From Sphingomonas sp. Leaf230 (GTDB taxonomy: Bacteria > Pseudomonadota > Alphaproteobacteria > Sphingomonadales > Sphingomonadaceae), in contig NZ_LMKW01000009.1 in assembly GCF_001421745.1 (NCBI RefSeq), forward strand, positions 62,001-126,000: a DNA stretch of 64,000 nt, written 5' to 3'. The position numbers were made by a program, and so were the translations under genes. The notes below the pieces were generated by a model. It was not told where the DNA came from. It worked only from the letters and a program-made list of their open reading frames with translations, and ran no database searches. Of the stretch, positions 54,347 to 63,425 are shown in pieces (the first letter of the stretch is position 1; each line of letters opens with the position of its first letter).

Positions 54347-55530
54347 GATGCGGTTTCTAGCGCATCGGCGATGCGGTCCGCCAGTCGTGCGGCGACCGCG
54401 TCCTTGGGCAGGCGCTTCCAGCTTTCGACCCCGGCTTCGGTGACGAGGTGAACGCTGTTGTCCGCGCCGCCCATCACGTCACCCGATACGTCGTTGGCGA
54501 CGATCCAGTCCGCGGCCTTGCGGATGCGCTTGGCGAAGGCGTGTTCGAGCACGCACTCGGTCTCGGCGGCGAACCCGATCAACAGGCGAGGCCGGTGCGG
54601 GCTGCGCGCTAGGGTCGCAAGAATATCGGGGTTCTCTGCAAGCCTCAGCGTCGGCGTCGCGTTACCCTTCTTGATCTTCTGCGGGGCGGACTCGACGTGC
54701 CAGTCCGCGACCGCCGCCACCATGACCGCTGCGTCGGCGGGCAGCGCGCGATCGACCGCGTCGGCCATCTCGCGCGCGGTCTCGACATCGATCCGGTCAA
54801 CTGCTGGCGGCGTTGCCAGCATCACGGGGCCGGCGACGAGCGTCACGCGTGCGCCGAGCCGTGCGAGCGCTGCAGCGATCGCGAAGCCCTGTTTGCCCGA
54901 CGAGCGGTTGGCGATGTAGCGGACCGGGTCGATCGGCTCGTGCGTAGGTCCGGCAGTGACGAGAACGTGGCGCCCTGCCAGGCGCTTCGGGGGGGCAGGG
55001 GCGAGCATCGCTTCGACCGCGGCGACGATGGCGGGCGGCTCGGGCAGGCGGCCGGGACCATATTCGCCGCAGGCCATGATGCCCTCGTCGGGCGTCATCA
55101 CCGTCACGCCATCGGCGCGAAGCTGTACGACGCTGCGGACGGTCGCGGCGTGGGTCCACATGCGAACGTTCATCGCCGGCGCGACTAGAACCGGTTTATC
55201 GGTCGCGAGCAGTAGCGTCGTCGCGAGGTCGTTCGCCAGGCCTGCCGTCATCCGCGCCATCAGGTCCGCGGTCGCGGGCGCGACGACGATCAGGTCGGCC
55301 TCGCGGCTGAGCTGGATATGGCCCATCTCGGCTTCGTCCTTGAGGTCCCAGAGCGTCGTGTAGACCTTGTCCTCGCTAAGCGCGGCGAGCGTCATCGGCG
55401 TGACGAAATGATGCGCCGCCTCGGTCATAACGCAGCGTACCGCGTGGCCGCTCGTCCTGAGCAGGCGGATCAGTTCGGCGGCCTTGTAGGCGGCGATCCC
55501 GCCTCCGACGATCAGGAGAATGCGTTTCAT
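54343..55530 (-). CDS. coaBC: bifunctional phosphopantothenoylcysteine decarboxylase/synthetase
   Basis: 395 aa. CoaC domain: [16 protein letters not shown], active His region [21 protein letters not shown] and [14 protein letters not shown]. CoaB domain: [29 protein letters not shown] and [13 protein letters not shown]. Two consecutive steps to coenzyme A. Confidence 0.96.
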   Translation of the reverse strand: MKRILLIVGGGIAAYKAAELIRLLRTSGHAVRCVMTEAAHHFVTPMTLAALSEDKVYTTLWDLKDEAEMGHIQLSREADLIVVAPATADLMARMTAGLANDLATTLLLATDKPVLVAPAMNVRMWTHAATVRSVVQLRADGVTVMTPDEGIMACGEYGPGRLPEPPAIVAAVEAMLAPAPPKRLAGRHVLVTAGPTHEPIDPVRYIANRSSGKQGFAIAAALARLGARVTLVAGPVMLATPPAVDRIDVETAREMADAVDRALPADAAVMVAAVADWHVESAPQKIKKGNATPTLRLAENPDILATLARSPHRPRLLIGFAAETECVLEHAFAKRIRKAADWIVANDVSGDVMGGADNSVHLVTEAGVESWKRLPKDAVAARLADRIADALETAS

Positions 55531-55540
55531 CCACGCAGCT

Positions 55541-56683
55541 CTAGCGGATTACACGCGTCACCGTAATGCGCCGCGTATCGCTGGCGGCGGCGATCATGTC
55601 GCGCAGGCCGTCCACCGCGAACACCAGCCCGACCAGCAGCACCGGCGTGGTCATCAGCGCCCAGTAGAAATTGTCGCTCCGCGCGAACAGCGAGATCAGC
55701 GCGGCATAGGCGGCGAACACGACCAGCGCGCGCGTCGCGACCGCATCGCGCCAAGCCAGCCAGCCGAACAGCGCGGTGCCAAGAACGAGCGAGGCGAGCC
55801 ATTGCGGCAGGATGTCGAGCCCCGACGAGATCGTCGCAAGCCTGACGTAGAAGCCGAACCCCTCGAGCCCGCTCCACCCCTGCGACACGCGGTCGAGCGG
55901 ACCGCTGACCAGCGACACCGCGTGTGCATGGGCGGCAAGCACCACGGCGAAGACCCCGATCGCCCCAAGCCACCCCAGCGTCTCGCGCCGCTCGCCCTCG
56001 ACCCACGCGAACACCGCCATGATCGCGACGTACAGCAATGCCGTCTCGCGGATCAGCATCGCCGACAGCCCGAACGCGACTGCGGGCAGCCAGTGGCCGG
56101 GGCGGCGCAACGCGAGGGACAGTGCGATCAGCGGCCCCGCCCAGACCTCGTGGAACACCACGAAGCTGGGATCGAGGTTCACGGAAAGCCCGGCGACGGC
56201 CAGCAAGCCAGCCACACCGAGCGGCACCAGGCCGGTCATCTCCGGACGAAGCCGCGCGACCCAGGCGAGGATCGTTCCGACGCACAACGCCAACAGCGCC
56301 AGGTTCACCAGTATCGAGGGCAATGCTGCTTGAACGACCGCTAAGGTCGGCAGCCGAACCGCGAAGAACGGCTTCAGCGGATAATGCCCCATACGCTGCG
56401 TTTCGGCGGCGACGGCGTAATAGGGCGAGCCGCCACGCACGCCGGCGACGATCGTATCGTATAGCAGCAGGTCCGTCCGTCCGGGTGGCGGGGCGTCGGA
56501 TGCGATGGAGGTCGAGGCGCCTGCATCGACGCTAGGTCGCGGGCCGGGCGAGACGATCGCGCTGAGGCAGGCCGCCAGGAATACCAGGAACAGCACGAGC
56601 CCGATCCGCGCCTGCGCCGACGGCATGCCCGCGAACCGGGTCGCGCGGGTCGTCCATAACGGAGCGCCGCGACGCGTCTTCAT
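55541..56683 (-). CDS. polytopic membrane protein of unknown function
   Basis: 380 aa from MKTRRGAPLW, 4 bp after the ubiB stop. About nine hydrophobic helices; a short loop after the first carries TDLLLYDTIVAGVRGGSPYY, as in membrane glycosyltransferase-like proteins of sphingomonads. No catalytic motif that I trust. Operon position between ubiB and coaBC. Confidence 0.75.
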   Translation of the reverse strand: MKTRRGAPLWTTRATRFAGMPSAQARIGLVLFLVFLAACLSAIVSPGPRPSVDAGASTSIASDAPPPGRTDLLLYDTIVAGVRGGSPYYAVAAETQRMGHYPLKPFFAVRLPTLAVVQAALPSILVNLALLALCVGTILAWVARLRPEMTGLVPLGVAGLLAVAGLSVNLDPSFVVFHEVWAGPLIALSLALRRPGHWLPAVAFGLSAMLIRETALLYVAIMAVFAWVEGERRETLGWLGAIGVFAVVLAAHAHAVSLVSGPLDRVSQGWSGLEGFGFYVRLATISSGLDILPQWLASLVLGTALFGWLAWRDAVATRALVVFAAYAALISLFARSDNFYWALMTTPVLLVGLVFAVDGLRDMIAAASDTRRITVTRVIR

Positions 56684-56687
56684 GCCC

Positions 56688-58220
56688 TCAACCAAACAGC
56701 AGCGTCGTCACGACCCCGGCGGCGGCCGCGAGCACCGCGACCAGGCCGTAACGCCACCCCCCACCGATCCGAATCACTTCGATCTCGCGCAGTGGCATCG
56801 TCGGCGGAGCCCCACCGGGGGCGGGGTAATGCGCCTCGATCCGGCGGACCAGTTCGGGAAGCCGGGTCAGCGTGCGGAAATCCTCGATCAGGCGGTCGGC
56901 GATCATCGCCTCGGGGCCAAGCTCGCCGCGGATCCAGTCGCGAACGAACGGTTCGGCGGCTTCCCATAGGTTGATGTCGGGGTTGAGGCTGGTCGCGACG
57001 CCCTCGACCATTACCATCGTCTTCTGGAGCAGCAGCAGGTGCGGCTGCGTCACCATGTCGAAATCGCGCGTGATCGAGAACAGGCTGTCGAGCATCATGC
57101 CGATCGACATGTCCTTGACCGGCAGCCCCCGCATCGGCTCGCCGACCGCGCGCAGCGCGGTGGCGAATTCGGCGACGTCGTGGTGCGCGGGGACGTAACC
57201 CGCCTCGAAATGGATCTCGGCGACGCGCTTATAATTGCCGGTGATCAGGCCGTAGAGGATCTCGGCGAGCCAGACGCGCGCGCGGCGGTCGATCCGGCCC
57301 ATGATGCCGAAGTCGATCGCGGCGATACGGTTGCCAGGGAGCGCGAACAGGTTTCCCTGGTGCATGTCGGCGTGAAAGAACCCGTCGGCGATCGCCTGGC
57401 GCAGGAACGCGCGGACTAGGGTCTGGGCGAGCGCGGGGAGGTCGTAGCCGGCGGCGACCAGCGCGGGGCGGTCGGACAGCTTGATGCCGTCGATCCACTC
57501 GATCGTCATGACCTTCGCGGTCGAGCGCGCCCAGTCGATCGCGGGGATGACGAAATCGGGCTCGGCGGTCATGCCCTCCGCGAGTTCGGAGGCGGACGCT
57601 GCCTCGCGGCGGAAGTTGAGTTCGCGCAGCGTCCAGCGCTTGAACGTCTCGATCGTCAGGCGCGGACGCAGGCGCATAGCCTCGGGGCTGAGCGCCTCGA
57701 GTTGCGCTGCGGCCCAGCTATACGTGTCGATCGCGCGCGCAAAATCATCCTCGACGCCGGGGCGGAGGACCTTGACCGCGACCTGGCGGCCATCGGTGGT
57801 GACGGCGCGGTGGACCTGCGCGATCGACGCGGCGCCGACCGGGATCGGTTCTATGCGCGAGAACAGCGTCTCCAGCGGCTTGCCGAAGCTTGCCAGCATC
57901 GCCGCCTCGATCGTCTCGTAGGGGACGGGGGAGAGCTGGTCCTGGAGCCGCAGCAGGTCATGTGCGGCGTCCTCGCCGACAAGATCCGGCCGAGTGGCGA
58001 GCGTCTGTCCGAGCTTGATCGCCGCCGGCCCGATCGCCTGGAACGCATCCGCATAGCGCGGCACTGCCGGCACGCGTGCGCCGAACCGTGCGATCCGCGC
58101 GAGGCGACGGACGGGGGCTGGCGTATTCGGGTCGCGCTCGATGCCACGCAGGGCGCCGTGGCGAGCGAGGATGCGGCCCCATTTCAGGAGGCGCCAAACG
58201 TGCGTGGTTGAAGCCGTCAC
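56688..58220 (-). CDS. ubiB: UbiB/ADCK-family atypical kinase for ubiquinone biosynthesis
   Basis: 510 aa from GTG 58220, 7 nt after the ubiE stop. KxGQ motif (AIKLGQTLATRPD), Ala-rich loop (VGAASIAQVHRA), catalytic DMHQGNLF and metal-binding AIDFGIMG. Two C-terminal hydrophobic helices are expected (YGLVAVLAAAAGVVTTLLFG seen). Acts in aerobic ubiquinone synthesis at the membrane. Confidence 0.94.
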   Translation of the reverse strand: MTASTTHVWRLLKWGRILARHGALRGIERDPNTPAPVRRLARIARFGARVPAVPRYADAFQAIGPAAIKLGQTLATRPDLVGEDAAHDLLRLQDQLSPVPYETIEAAMLASFGKPLETLFSRIEPIPVGAASIAQVHRAVTTDGRQVAVKVLRPGVEDDFARAIDTYSWAAAQLEALSPEAMRLRPRLTIETFKRWTLRELNFRREAASASELAEGMTAEPDFVIPAIDWARSTAKVMTIEWIDGIKLSDRPALVAAGYDLPALAQTLVRAFLRQAIADGFFHADMHQGNLFALPGNRIAAIDFGIMGRIDRRARVWLAEILYGLITGNYKRVAEIHFEAGYVPAHHDVAEFATALRAVGEPMRGLPVKDMSIGMMLDSLFSITRDFDMVTQPHLLLLQKTMVMVEGVATSLNPDINLWEAAEPFVRDWIRGELGPEAMIADRLIEDFRTLTRLPELVRRIEAHYPAPGGAPPTMPLREIEVIRIGGGWRYGLVAVLAAAAGVVTTLLFG

Positions 58221-58227
58221 AGTTGGA

Positions 58228-58992
58228 TCAAATCTTCCAGCCGCTGTGGATCGCGACGAGCCCACCCAGAAGCGGCTCGACCTTGGTCTGCACGAAGCCG
58301 GCATCCGCGATCATGCCCTTGAACTTGGGCATGTCCGGAAAGCGGCGGATCGATTCGATCAGGTAGCGATAGCTGTCCGCATCCTGCGCGAGAAGCTGGC
58401 CGAGCTTCGGGACCATCTTGTGCGAATAGGCGTCGTATACCTCGGCGAATCCAGGCCACACGGTGGTCGAGAATTCGAGGCAGTAAAAGCGTCCGCCGCG
58501 GCGCAGGACGCGGTGGGCTTCACGCAAGGCCTTGGGGATGTCCGTCACGTTCCGGATGCCGAACGCGATCGTGTAGGCGTCGAAGAACTTGTCAGGGAAG
58601 GTCAGCGTTTCGGCATTGGCTTCGGTCCACACGAGTCCGTCGATCCCGCGCTTCTGCGCGCGCTGCATACCGACTTCGAGCATCTGCGGGTTGATGTCGG
58701 CGACCGTGATCGACGCGCCCGACGGCTCCATGCGAAAGGCGATGTCCCCCGTGCCGCCGGCCATGTCGAGAATCTGCTCACCTTCGCGCGGCTTCACGCG
58801 GCGGACGAAGCGGTCCTTCCACAGCCGGTGCATGCCGCCCGACATCGCATCGTTCATCAGGTCGTATTTGCCTGCGACGTTCGAGAAGACACCGCCAACG
58901 CGGGCGGTCTTCTCGGTGGCGGGGATGTCTTCGTAGCCGAAGGAGACGGTATCGGGCGTGAGTGCGGGCGCGGGCGCGATCAAGTCGTTCAT
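58228..58992 (-). CDS. ubiE: demethylmenaquinone/2-octaprenyl-6-methoxyphenol methyltransferase
   Basis: 254 aa from MNDLIAPAPALTPDT. SAM-binding motif LDMAGGTGDIAF, MNDAMSGGMHRLWKDRFV, FGIRNVTD and REAHRVLRRGGRFYCLEFS. Divergent from mutM with about 55 bp between starts. Confidence 0.95.
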   Translation of the reverse strand: MNDLIAPAPALTPDTVSFGYEDIPATEKTARVGGVFSNVAGKYDLMNDAMSGGMHRLWKDRFVRRVKPREGEQILDMAGGTGDIAFRMEPSGASITVADINPQMLEVGMQRAQKRGIDGLVWTEANAETLTFPDKFFDAYTIAFGIRNVTDIPKALREAHRVLRRGGRFYCLEFSTTVWPGFAEVYDAYSHKMVPKLGQLLAQDADSYRYLIESIRRFPDMPKFKGMIADAGFVQTKVEPLLGGLVAIHSGWKI

Positions 58993-59048
58993 ATCCTGCG
59001 CTCTAGCCGCGCCTTGTGGCGCGGGCAAACGCAACCTAGCTGCAAACC

Positions 59049-59864
59049 GTGCCAGAATTACCAGAAGTCGAAACCACCGTGCGCGGGCTGGAGCCCGTGC
59101 TAAAGGGCCAGCGCCTGACCTCGGTCGAGCCGCGCCGCGCCGACTTGCGCAAAGCGATCCCGGTGGACCTGCGCCAGCGGATGACCGGGGCGACCGTGAC
59201 GCACTTGGACCGCCGCGCCAAATACGGGCTGATCGATACCGATCGCGGCGATACGCTCGTCTTTCATCTCGGCATGTCGGGGCGCTGGCGAGTCGATCCG
59301 AGCGAATTGCTGGCGCACGATCACCTGCTGATCGGCACGGCGGCGGGGCGGACGGTGGCGCTCAACGATCCGCGGCGATTCGGTTTTCTCGATCTGTGGG
59401 CGACCGACGACATCGCCAATTACCCGCCATTCCTCAGCATGGGGCCGGAGCCGCTTGGGCCCGACCTGACCGCGGCCTACCTACTGGAGGCGCTTGAAGG
59501 GCGAGGGGCGTCGATCAAGGCGATGCTGCTCGACCAGCGAATCGTCGCTGGGCTCGGCAATATCTATGTGTGCGAGGCGCTGCACATGGCGAAGATCGCG
59601 CCGTCACGCGCGGCGGGGCGTATCTCGCTGTTTCGACTCGAGCGACTCGTCGAGGCGATTCGGACGGTGCTGACCGCTGCGATCCTGGTGGGCGGGTCTT
59701 CGCTCCGGGATTACGTCCGGCCCGATGGCGAACTCGGCTATTTCTCCAAGCAATGGCGCGTCTATGGGCGCGAAGGCGAAGCGTGCGAATGTGGCTCCAC
59801 CGTCAAGCGCCGCACCGAAGGCGGGCGTTCGACGTTCTGGTGTGCGAAGTGCCAACGCGGTTGA
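59049..59864 (+). CDS. mutM: formamidopyrimidine-DNA glycosylase
   Basis: 271 aa, GTG start. After Met, the catalytic Pro-Glu (PELPEVETTV) is followed by the Lys region, LNDPRRFGFLDL, GLGNIYVCEALH and the C-terminal zinc finger CECGS...CAKC. Excises 8-oxoguanine. Confidence 0.96.
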   Translation: MPELPEVETTVRGLEPVLKGQRLTSVEPRRADLRKAIPVDLRQRMTGATVTHLDRRAKYGLIDTDRGDTLVFHLGMSGRWRVDPSELLAHDHLLIGTAAGRTVALNDPRRFGFLDLWATDDIANYPPFLSMGPEPLGPDLTAAYLLEALEGRGASIKAMLLDQRIVAGLGNIYVCEALHMAKIAPSRAAGRISLFRLERLVEAIRTVLTAAILVGGSSLRDYVRPDGELGYFSKQWRVYGREGEACECGSTVKRRTEGGRSTFWCAKCQRG

Positions 59865-59958
59865 CGATCTAGGACAAAGTGGGTAGGGCCGCGGCTTCGA
59901 GAGGGCGTAGGAGCAATCCGGCGCCCCTTTTTATTCATTCGAACATCCAGAGGGCTTC

Positions 59959-60222
59959 ATGGCGAACACGCCGCAGGCGAAAAAGCGTATCCGTCGCAAC
60001 GACCGTCGCGCGGAAGTGAACGGCAACCGTGTCGGCCGTATCCGTACCTTCATCAAGAAGGTCGAGGCCGCACTGGCATCGGGCGACAAGGGCGCAGCGA
60101 CCACCGCACTCGCGGCCGCACAGCCTGAGTTGCAGCGTGGCGTCGCCAAGGGCGTGCTGCACAAGAACACCGCGAGCCGCAAGTTCGCGCGTCTGACCAA
60201 GGCCGTGACCGGGCTCGCCTAA
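59959..60222 (+). CDS. rpsT: 30S ribosomal protein S20
   Basis: 87 aa, [20 protein letters not shown], basic helical bS20. Strong terminator follows. Confidence 0.96.
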   Translation: MANTPQAKKRIRRNDRRAEVNGNRVGRIRTFIKKVEAALASGDKGAATTALAAAQPELQRGVAKGVLHKNTASRKFARLTKAVTGLA

Positions 60223-60260
60223 GCGACCGATCACTGCCAGATCATTGGCGAAGCGGATCA

Positions 60261-60289
60261 CCCGCCGGGACCTTCCCGGCGGGTTTTTT
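60261..60289 (+). terminator. Rho-independent terminator after rpsT
   Basis: CCCGCCGGGA-CCT-TCCCGGCGGG followed by T6, 38 bp after the rpsT stop. Confidence 0.9.
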
Positions 60290-60660
60290 GCGTATGCGAA
60301 GGGAACCGGCGGGGAGTCCGCATAACCCTAGGATTCGCCACGATTCGTGTGACCGAGAATCACGTCACGCAATCGCCGAAATTGCAAAAAATGCGTAAAG
60401 ACAGCGACTTATAAAAATATCGACGCATTTCCGCGGCTTGATCAAGTCAACCCGCTTTATTTCGAAAATGTGACGCCTCGGGGCCTTGCTAGGATCGTCG
60501 ATCGCTTCATAACGGGGCTCACAGCGACGGTGGTTTCCACCGCTGCATCAACAAACAGGGCGAAGATGCCGGATGACCCTTGGGGTCGTCAGGGGGACCA
60601 TTTTCTGTCGGGACTATATCACCCGCGCGAGCAATCTCGCGGGGTCGGAGAAGTGTGCGC
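60290..60660. promoter_or_regulatory. dnaA upstream region, 371 bp
   Basis: Contains an AT-rich patch (around 60405-60430) and presumably the dnaA promoter. No clear DnaA box (TTATCCACA) is seen, so I do not call an origin. Confidence 0.4.
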
Positions 60661-62175
60661 GTGACGAAGTGGCAAGGATCAGTGACGCACACGACCGAGG
60701 CCGAAAAGGCCTGGGCTCGTGTTCGTGCATCCTTGAAGGAGTCCGCAGGTGCGCGACTGTTCGAACAGTGGCTGAAGCCGATCGAGCTGATCCCCGGCGA
60801 GGATCGCGACACGATCCGGCTCGCGCTGCCATCGGCGTTCATGACCAACTGGGTTCGCAATCACTACGCCGACCGGCTGGTGCTCGAATTCAAGCAGATC
60901 ATGCCCAACGTCCGGACCGTGCAGATCGAGACCCGGGCACCGGGTCGCGCGCCCGTTGTGCTGGCGATCGAGCCAGTGGCTGACGCCATTCCCGCCAAGC
61001 CCGTTGCCGATCGGCTGCCGGTCGAGGCGAAGCCGGCTCCCAAGCCGGTCGCCGAGCCAATGCAGGCGTCGATGAAGTTCGGCGTCGATCCGTCGCTGAA
61101 GCCAGCGCCGGCGCCCGTCGTGACGTTGGCCCCGGTCGGCGTGCCCGCCGAGCGCCCGCCGCTCGATCCACGCTACACCTTCGCGCGATTCGTCGTCGAT
61201 CCGTCCAACAAGGTCGCGTTCAACGCGGCCAAGGTGCTTGCCGAGCCGGGCCCCGTCCGGTTCAGCCCGTTGTTCCTCCACAGCGGCACGGGGCAGGGCA
61301 AGACCCACCTCATGCACGCGATCGGCCACGCGTTCCTCGAACATAACCCGCACGCGATCGTGCTGTGCATGTCCGCCGAGCGGTTCATGTACGACTTCGT
61401 CGCGTCGATGCGCGCGCGCGATACGCATGCGTTCAAGCAGCGGCTGCGCGGTGCCGATCTGCTGCTGATCGACGACCTCCAGTTCATCGCCGGCAAGGAC
61501 GCGACGCAGGAAGAATTCTTCCACACGGTCAACGAGATCATGGCGGCGGGCAAGCGGCTGGTGATCTCCGCCGATCGCTGCCCGCAGGCGCTCGAAGGCG
61601 TCGAGGCGCGGATCGTCAGCCGGATGTCGGTCGGCCTCGTCGCGGACATCAAGGCGCCCGACCTGACGCTGCGCCGGACTATCCTCGACCGGAAACTGGT
61701 CGACCTGCCCGACATGCGCGTGCCGACCGACGTGCTCGATCTGCTCGCCAGCCGCATCCACGCGAACATTCGCGAGCTCGAGGGCGCGCTCAACCGAGTC
61801 GTGGCGTATGCGCAGTTGACCGGGGACACGATCGACCTCGACTTTGCGGTCGCGACGCTCGGTGAGGTTCTTCGTGGCGCGCAGAAGCGCGTGACGATCG
61901 ACGAGATTCAGAAGCTCGTCTCCGCACATTTCGAATTGAAGCCGCTCGATCTCATCTCGGCGCGGCGCGCACGCGCGGTGGCGCGGCCGCGGCAGATCGC
62001 GATGTATCTGGCGAAGCGCCTGACAACTCGTTCGCTCCCCGAGATCGGCCGGAAATTCGGCGGGCGCGATCACTCGACGGTGATCCACGCGGTGCGGAAG
62101 ATCGAGGAACTGCGCGATTCGGACCGGGACATCGACGCGGCGGTCCGTGTGCTGATGCGCGAGCTCGAAGGCTAG
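60661..62175 (+). CDS. dnaA: chromosomal replication initiator DnaA
   Basis: 504 aa from GTG 60661 (GGAG 10 nt upstream). Domain I (AWARVRASLKESAGARLFEQ), a long Pro/Ala-rich domain II, the AAA+ domain with HSGTGQGKTHLMHAIG and LLIDDLQFIAGK, arginine-finger region RIVSRMSVGLV, and domain IV signature FGGRDHSTVIHAVRKIEEL. mutM-rpsT-dnaA order. Confidence 0.96.
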   Translation: MTKWQGSVTHTTEAEKAWARVRASLKESAGARLFEQWLKPIELIPGEDRDTIRLALPSAFMTNWVRNHYADRLVLEFKQIMPNVRTVQIETRAPGRAPVVLAIEPVADAIPAKPVADRLPVEAKPAPKPVAEPMQASMKFGVDPSLKPAPAPVVTLAPVGVPAERPPLDPRYTFARFVVDPSNKVAFNAAKVLAEPGPVRFSPLFLHSGTGQGKTHLMHAIGHAFLEHNPHAIVLCMSAERFMYDFVASMRARDTHAFKQRLRGADLLLIDDLQFIAGKDATQEEFFHTVNEIMAAGKRLVISADRCPQALEGVEARIVSRMSVGLVADIKAPDLTLRRTILDRKLVDLPDMRVPTDVLDLLASRIHANIRELEGALNRVVAYAQLTGDTIDLDFAVATLGEVLRGAQKRVTIDEIQKLVSAHFELKPLDLISARRARAVARPRQIAMYLAKRLTTRSLPEIGRKFGGRDHSTVIHAVRKIEELRDSDRDIDAAVRVLMRELEG

Positions 62176-62190
62176 GCTTTCCCTCCGTGT

Positions 62191-62240
62191 TCTCCCGCGA
62201 AGGCGGGAGCCCAGTCTGGACCCCCGCCTTCGCGGGGGAA
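62191..62240. repeat. interspersed palindromic repeat, copy 2
   Basis: Same arms as the copy at 41984: CCCGCGAAGGCGGG (62194-62207) and CCCGCCTTCGCGGG (62223-62236), 15-base centre. Lies between convergent dnaA and trpS. Confidence 0.8.
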
Positions 62241-62282
62241 CAAGCTAATGGACCTACTCAATTGTGGACCTACTGAATTCTG

Positions 62283-62393
62283 CTCCCCTCCCTGAAAGGG
62301 AGGGGCTGGGGGTGGGTTGGTCGGCTTTTGTCGCACCGGTCCCATTATGCGGATGGCGACCCACCCCCGACCGCTCCCTTTCAGGGAGGGGGG
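62283..62393. repeat. long inverted repeat with about 35-bp arms
   Basis: Left arm 62283-62317 (contains CTCCCTGAAAGGGAGGGG then TGGGGGTGGGT) pairs with right arm 62359-62393, with few mismatches. Each arm has an internal hairpin (CCCTNNNAGGG). It is a second type of intergenic repeat next to trpS and could also stop transcription of both convergent genes. Confidence 0.75.
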
Positions 62394-62408
62394 CAGCCTA
62401 GTTCGCGC

Positions 62409-63416
62409 TTATACCTGCAACCCCATCGCGTCCTGCGTCTGCTTCAACACCGGTGCGGCCAGCACGCGCGCTTTCTCCGCACCCGCTTGCAACACCGCCG
62501 TCACCGCACCGCGATCATCCAGCAACCGCACCATCTCGTCACGGATCGGGCCGAGCTTCGCCACCGCAAGATCCGCCAGCGCAGGCTTGAACGCGCCGAA
62601 GCCTTTCCCGCCGAACTCGCCGAGCACCGTTGGGACGTCGCTATCCGCCAGCGCCGCGTAGATCGTCAGCAGGTTACGCGCCTCCGCGCGATCACCCAGT
62701 TCCTCGACCGTCGCGGGCAACACGTCGGGATCGGTCTTCGCCTTGCGGAACTTGTCGGCGATGGTGTCGTCGCTGTCGATCAGCTTGACCACCGACTGCT
62801 CCGACGGGTTCGACTTCGACATCTTCGCCGACGCATCGCGCAACGACATGATCCGCGGGGCGGCTTTGCTGATCAGCGGGGCGGGGAGCGTGAACAGGTC
62901 GACGCCGTAGTCGCCGTTGAACTTGGTCGCGATGTCGCGCGCGAGCTCCAGATGCTGCTTCTGGTCCTCGCCCACCGGCACGTGCGTCGCGTTGTAGAGC
63001 AGCACATCGGCCGCCATCAGCACCGGGTAGTCGTACAGCCCGACGCTCGCGCCCTCGCGGTTCTTGCCCGCCTTGTCCTTGAACTGCGTCATCCGGTTCA
63101 ACCATCCGACGCGCGCGACGGTGTTGAGCAACCACGCCATCTCGCTATGCGCCGGCACGCGCGCTTGGTTGAACAGGATCGACTTCGCCGGATCGATACC
63201 CGCGGCGATCATGGTGGCTGCGACCTCGATCGTGTGCGCCGACAACTCCGCCGGCGCGATCCATTCGGTCGGCGCGTGGAGATCGGCGATGAAGAACATC
63301 GACTCGCCACCCTGCGCCGCCACGTCGTCCTGCAACGTCACCCACTGCTTCACCGCCCCCAGGTAATTGCCGAGATGGAGATTACCGGTGGGCTTGATGC
63401 CGGAGACGACGCGCAT
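62409..63416 (-). CDS. trpS: tryptophanyl-tRNA synthetase
   Basis: 335 aa. HIGH-like GNLHLGNYLGA, ADLHAPT, YPVLMAADVLLY, VGEDQKQHLEL and the KMSKS loop AKMSKSNPSE. 9 bp from the upstream murJ gene. Confidence 0.96.
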   Translation of the reverse strand: MRVVSGIKPTGNLHLGNYLGAVKQWVTLQDDVAAQGGESMFFIADLHAPTEWIAPAELSAHTIEVAATMIAAGIDPAKSILFNQARVPAHSEMAWLLNTVARVGWLNRMTQFKDKAGKNREGASVGLYDYPVLMAADVLLYNATHVPVGEDQKQHLELARDIATKFNGDYGVDLFTLPAPLISKAAPRIMSLRDASAKMSKSNPSEQSVVKLIDSDDTIADKFRKAKTDPDVLPATVEELGDRAEARNLLTIYAALADSDVPTVLGEFGGKGFGAFKPALADLAVAKLGPIRDEMVRLLDDRGAVTAVLQAGAEKARVLAAPVLKQTQDAMGLQV

Positions 63417-63425
63417 GGAAAAACC

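Noticed and set aside
60290..60660. replication origin upstream of dnaA
   Set aside because: AT-rich patch but no DnaA box cluster seen; in alphaproteobacteria the origin is often elsewhere.
60679..62088. 469-codon minus-strand open frame opposite dnaA
   Set aside because: Shadow of dnaA.
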